From the NCBI GenBank assembly GCA_034178815.1, contig JAXFQS010000155.1:1-8426 (forward strand): DNA of 8,426 nt, written 5' to 3'. Positions 6,909 to 8,426 of the stretch are shown here, one piece after another. The notes under the pieces were generated by a model. The model did no database searches. It was not told where the DNA came from and was given only the letters and a program-made list of their open reading frames with translations. Position 1 is the first letter of the stretch. Each line of letters begins with the position of its first letter. Source of the DNA: JAXFQS01 sp034178815. GTDB taxonomy: Bacteria; Verrucomicrobiota; Kiritimatiellia; RFP12; DVOR01. The position numbers and the translations under genes are program-made.

Positions 6909-8000
6909 ATGACAACCTTGCCCCCCACTTCCAAGCGTCTGCTCTCGCTAGACATTCTGCGCGGTCTGGATATGATTTTCCTGACAGTTGCCGGCGTTGT
7001 CGCGGGCGGGCTCGACCGGGGGATTGGTCTGCCCGAGTGCGTTCTGCGGCAATTTGACCACCCGTGGAGCGGCTTCACGGCGTACGATTTGATTATGCCG
7101 CTGTTCATCTTTATGAGCGGTGCGGCGGTGCCGTTGGCGCTCGAAAAATGGCGTCGTTCCGGCGAACCTTGGGGAGGCGATTATGCGTTGCACCTGGTGC
7201 GGCGGATAGGCACCTTGTGGCTGCTGGGGTTGGTAGCGCAGGGGAACCTTCTTTCGTTCGACTGGCCCCGAATCGAACTCTTCTCCAACACCCTCCAGGC
7301 GATTGCCGTGGGCTACGCGGCAACCGTCTGTGTGCTACTCTTCCGGCCGCGCGCGGTCTGGATTGCGCCCCTGCTGCTGACCTTTTCCTACTCGGTGCTA
7401 CTGGCGTTCGGCGGCGACTACTCGCCCCGGGGAAACCTCGCCATCCGCGTCGAGCATTGGCTCACCTCGCCCCGGCCGAACCAAATCTACACTTGGTATC
7501 TCACCAGTCTGATGTTCGCCTCGATAGCGCTCTGGGGGGCGCAGTCGAGCCTGCTGCTCGGGCGGAAAGAGTGGCTCGAACGCCGCCGCGTCACACGACT
7601 CTTCGCCTACGGTGCCGGGCTCCTGCTGACGGGTTTCGCACTGATGCCGTGGATTCCCTCCATCAAACAAATCTACACCGCCTCTTTCACCCTCCGCGCC
7701 GTCGGCGTATCGATGATGCTGCTCGCCGCGCTCTATGGATGGGTCGACTGCGCCGGGCACCGCCGTGGGTGGGACTGGGCCGTTCTCTACGGGCGCTACG
7801 CCTTGACAGCCTATGTCGCGCACGAACTGCTCGGGCTCCTGCCGGGCGGGCTCTTCCGGAACGGCCTCGTCCTACTGCTCACCCAAGGCATCGCCCACCA
7901 CTTCGGGCAATCGGCACAACTCGTCGCCGCCGGATTCGTCGCGGCCGCCATCCCCCTTCTCGCCGTCCTCGTCCACCGCGCCATAGTCCGCCCACGCTAG
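6909..8000 (+). CDS. HGSNAT-family (COG4299/DUF5009-type) membrane acetyltransferase
   Basis: The protein is 363 aa with about ten predicted membrane segments. Family landmarks are clear: LLSLDILRGLDM (residues 11-22), DHPWSGFTAYDLIMPLF (50-66, with H51 in the position of the conserved membrane-side His), NTLQAIAVGYAAT (127-139), IPSIKQIYTASF (249-260) and GRYALTAYVAHELL (295-308). Human HGSNAT uses cytosolic acetyl-CoA to N-acetylate terminal glucosamine of heparan sulfate on the far side of the membrane. Bacterial homologues are common near polysaccharide-degradation genes, and their acceptors are mostly unknown. Start 6909 was chosen because the family motif begins right after it; the longer in-frame opening from 6687 overlaps the deacetylase gene in another frame. 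The gap to the previous stop is 32 bp, so co-transcription is likely. No strong Shine-Dalgarno precedes it. Codons in the first ~110 residues are richer in G endings than in the rest. Confidence 0.85.
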   Translation: MTTLPPTSKRLLSLDILRGLDMIFLTVAGVVAGGLDRGIGLPECVLRQFDHPWSGFTAYDLIMPLFIFMSGAAVPLALEKWRRSGEPWGGDYALHLVRRIGTLWLLGLVAQGNLLSFDWPRIELFSNTLQAIAVGYAATVCVLLFRPRAVWIAPLLLTFSYSVLLAFGGDYSPRGNLAIRVEHWLTSPRPNQIYTWYLTSLMFASIALWGAQSSLLLGRKEWLERRRVTRLFAYGAGLLLTGFALMPWIPSIKQIYTASFTLRAVGVSMMLLAALYGWVDCAGHRRGWDWAVLYGRYALTAYVAHELLGLLPGGLFRNGLVLLLTQGIAHHFGQSAQLVAAGFVAAAIPLLAVLVHRAIVRPR

Positions 8001-8066
8001 CCCACCAACCCGCCCGCGCGCCGGATTGGCACGCGCCTCCGCCCCCGACAGATTGCCAAGACCGCC

Positions 8067-8091
8067 CCCCGAAGGTGCCAACCTTCCGGGG
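8067..8091. terminator. First hairpin after the operon
   Basis: CCCCGAAGGT (8067-8076) pairs with ACCTTCCGGGG (8081-8091), leaving one bulged C and a tight GCCA loop. It lies 66 bp past the acetyltransferase stop, without a T-run. Its core is almost identical to the small hairpin at 663-679, so it may be a copy of a dispersed palindromic element as well as, or instead of, a terminator. Confidence 0.45.
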
Positions 8092-8105
8092 ACGATGATA
8101 GACTC

Positions 8106-8142
8106 CAACGGGCGGTCTCCCTGTGCAGGAATCCGCCCGTTG
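8106..8142. terminator. Second hairpin after the operon, possibly bidirectional
   Basis: CAACGGGCGG (8106-8115) pairs perfectly with CCGCCCGTTG (8133-8142). CCTG/CAGG (8120-8123 with 8126-8129) can pair within the 17-base loop. There is no U-run in either direction. It lies between the + strand operon and a possible minus-strand gene remnant ending at 8160, so it could serve both directions. Confidence 0.5.
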
Positions 8143-8159
8143 AGAGATAGCCCTGGAGG

Positions 8160-8379
8160 TCAATAGACGGTGATGCGGCTCCCCACTCCCTCGACAATCG
8201 GCGCCCCGTTCCCGCCGAAGCAACGCCCGGCAACCAAGCCCATCCGTGAAGGCGCTTGTCGCGTTGAACAGGCGCAACCCGTGCGCAGGAGTCGAACCGC
8301 CGAACGCCTTGACCTAGGCGCGCGGGGCACAACTCCCGCGGACGAAGAGGTTGGTGCGGACAGCGGCATTGGGGTAGGG
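8160..8379 (-). pseudogene. Possible decayed 3' end of a minus-strand gene, family unknown
   Basis: Read on the minus strand from 8379, one frame gives NAAVRTNLFVRG, then a TAG at 8314-8316, then VKAFGGSTPAHG and LRLFNATSAFTDG. A shift near 8240 leads to GRCFGGNGAPIVEGV and GSRITVY, then a stop at 8160-8162. The joined reading has balanced amino-acid composition, unlike the Arg/Pro-rich shadow frames around it. It looks like Gly/Asn-rich beta-structure of a secreted protein, but I recognise no family. It could be chance. Nothing else coding was seen in 8001-8426. Confidence 0.25.
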
Positions 8380-8426
8380 TCAGATAGGCAGTGGCGGATG
8401 CAAAGCGTGGGCGCAAACGGCGGCAG

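Noticed and set aside
7064..8098. A 344-residue + strand reading frame inside the acetyltransferase gene
   Set aside because: It is an Arg/Pro/His/Ala-rich alternative frame of the acetyltransferase with no signal of its own.
1..8426. CRISPR array, tRNA, rRNA or insertion sequence
   Set aside because: No regularly spaced repeats, no cloverleaf or rRNA-like segment, and no transposase motif with terminal inverted repeats were seen.

Overview
The window is GC-rich bacterial DNA. All intact genes lie on the + strand and mostly use C-ending codons. The gene set is a secreted BspA-type leucine-rich-repeat protein, a secreted DUF4838 / alpha-glucuronidase-like protein, a NodB-fold deacetylase-like protein and a HGSNAT-type membrane acetyltransferase. 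This combination suggests a glycan-degrading member of the PVC group (Verrucomicrobiota, Kiritimatiellota or Lentisphaerota), probably host- or gut-associated. The taxonomic call is an inference from gene content only.

Layout. Positions 1-638 hold a decayed carbohydrate esterase family 7 (acetylxylan esterase) gene. It has several frameshifts, an in-frame stop and a Ser-to-Phe change at the catalytic nucleophile. Positions 639-949 are non-coding, with two small hairpins and then a strong sigma70-like promoter whose spacer contains twelve consecutive G. That promoter faces the LRR protein gene (950-2329), which ends at a long hairpin (2356-2397). A second promoter (2460-2488, 17-bp spacer) starts what looks like a three-gene operon: DUF4838 protein (2610-5390), deacetylase-like protein (5452-6876) and acetyltransferase (6909-8000), with gaps of 61 and 32 bp. 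Two adjacent hairpins (8067-8142) close the operon. The last ~280 bp contain no intact gene but may carry the decayed 3' end of a minus-strand gene.

How the genes may work together. The operon combines a predicted exported glycosidase-like protein, an exported deacetylase-fold protein and a membrane enzyme that in its family moves acetyl groups from cytosolic acetyl-CoA to a glycan amine outside the cytoplasm. The shared theme is turnover of an acetylated or aminated host or plant glycan in the periplasm. Substrate and chemistry cannot be read from sequence alone.

The most unusual signal is the G12 tract between the -35 and -10 elements of the LRR gene promoter. Its architecture matches known phase-variable promoters of surface proteins.
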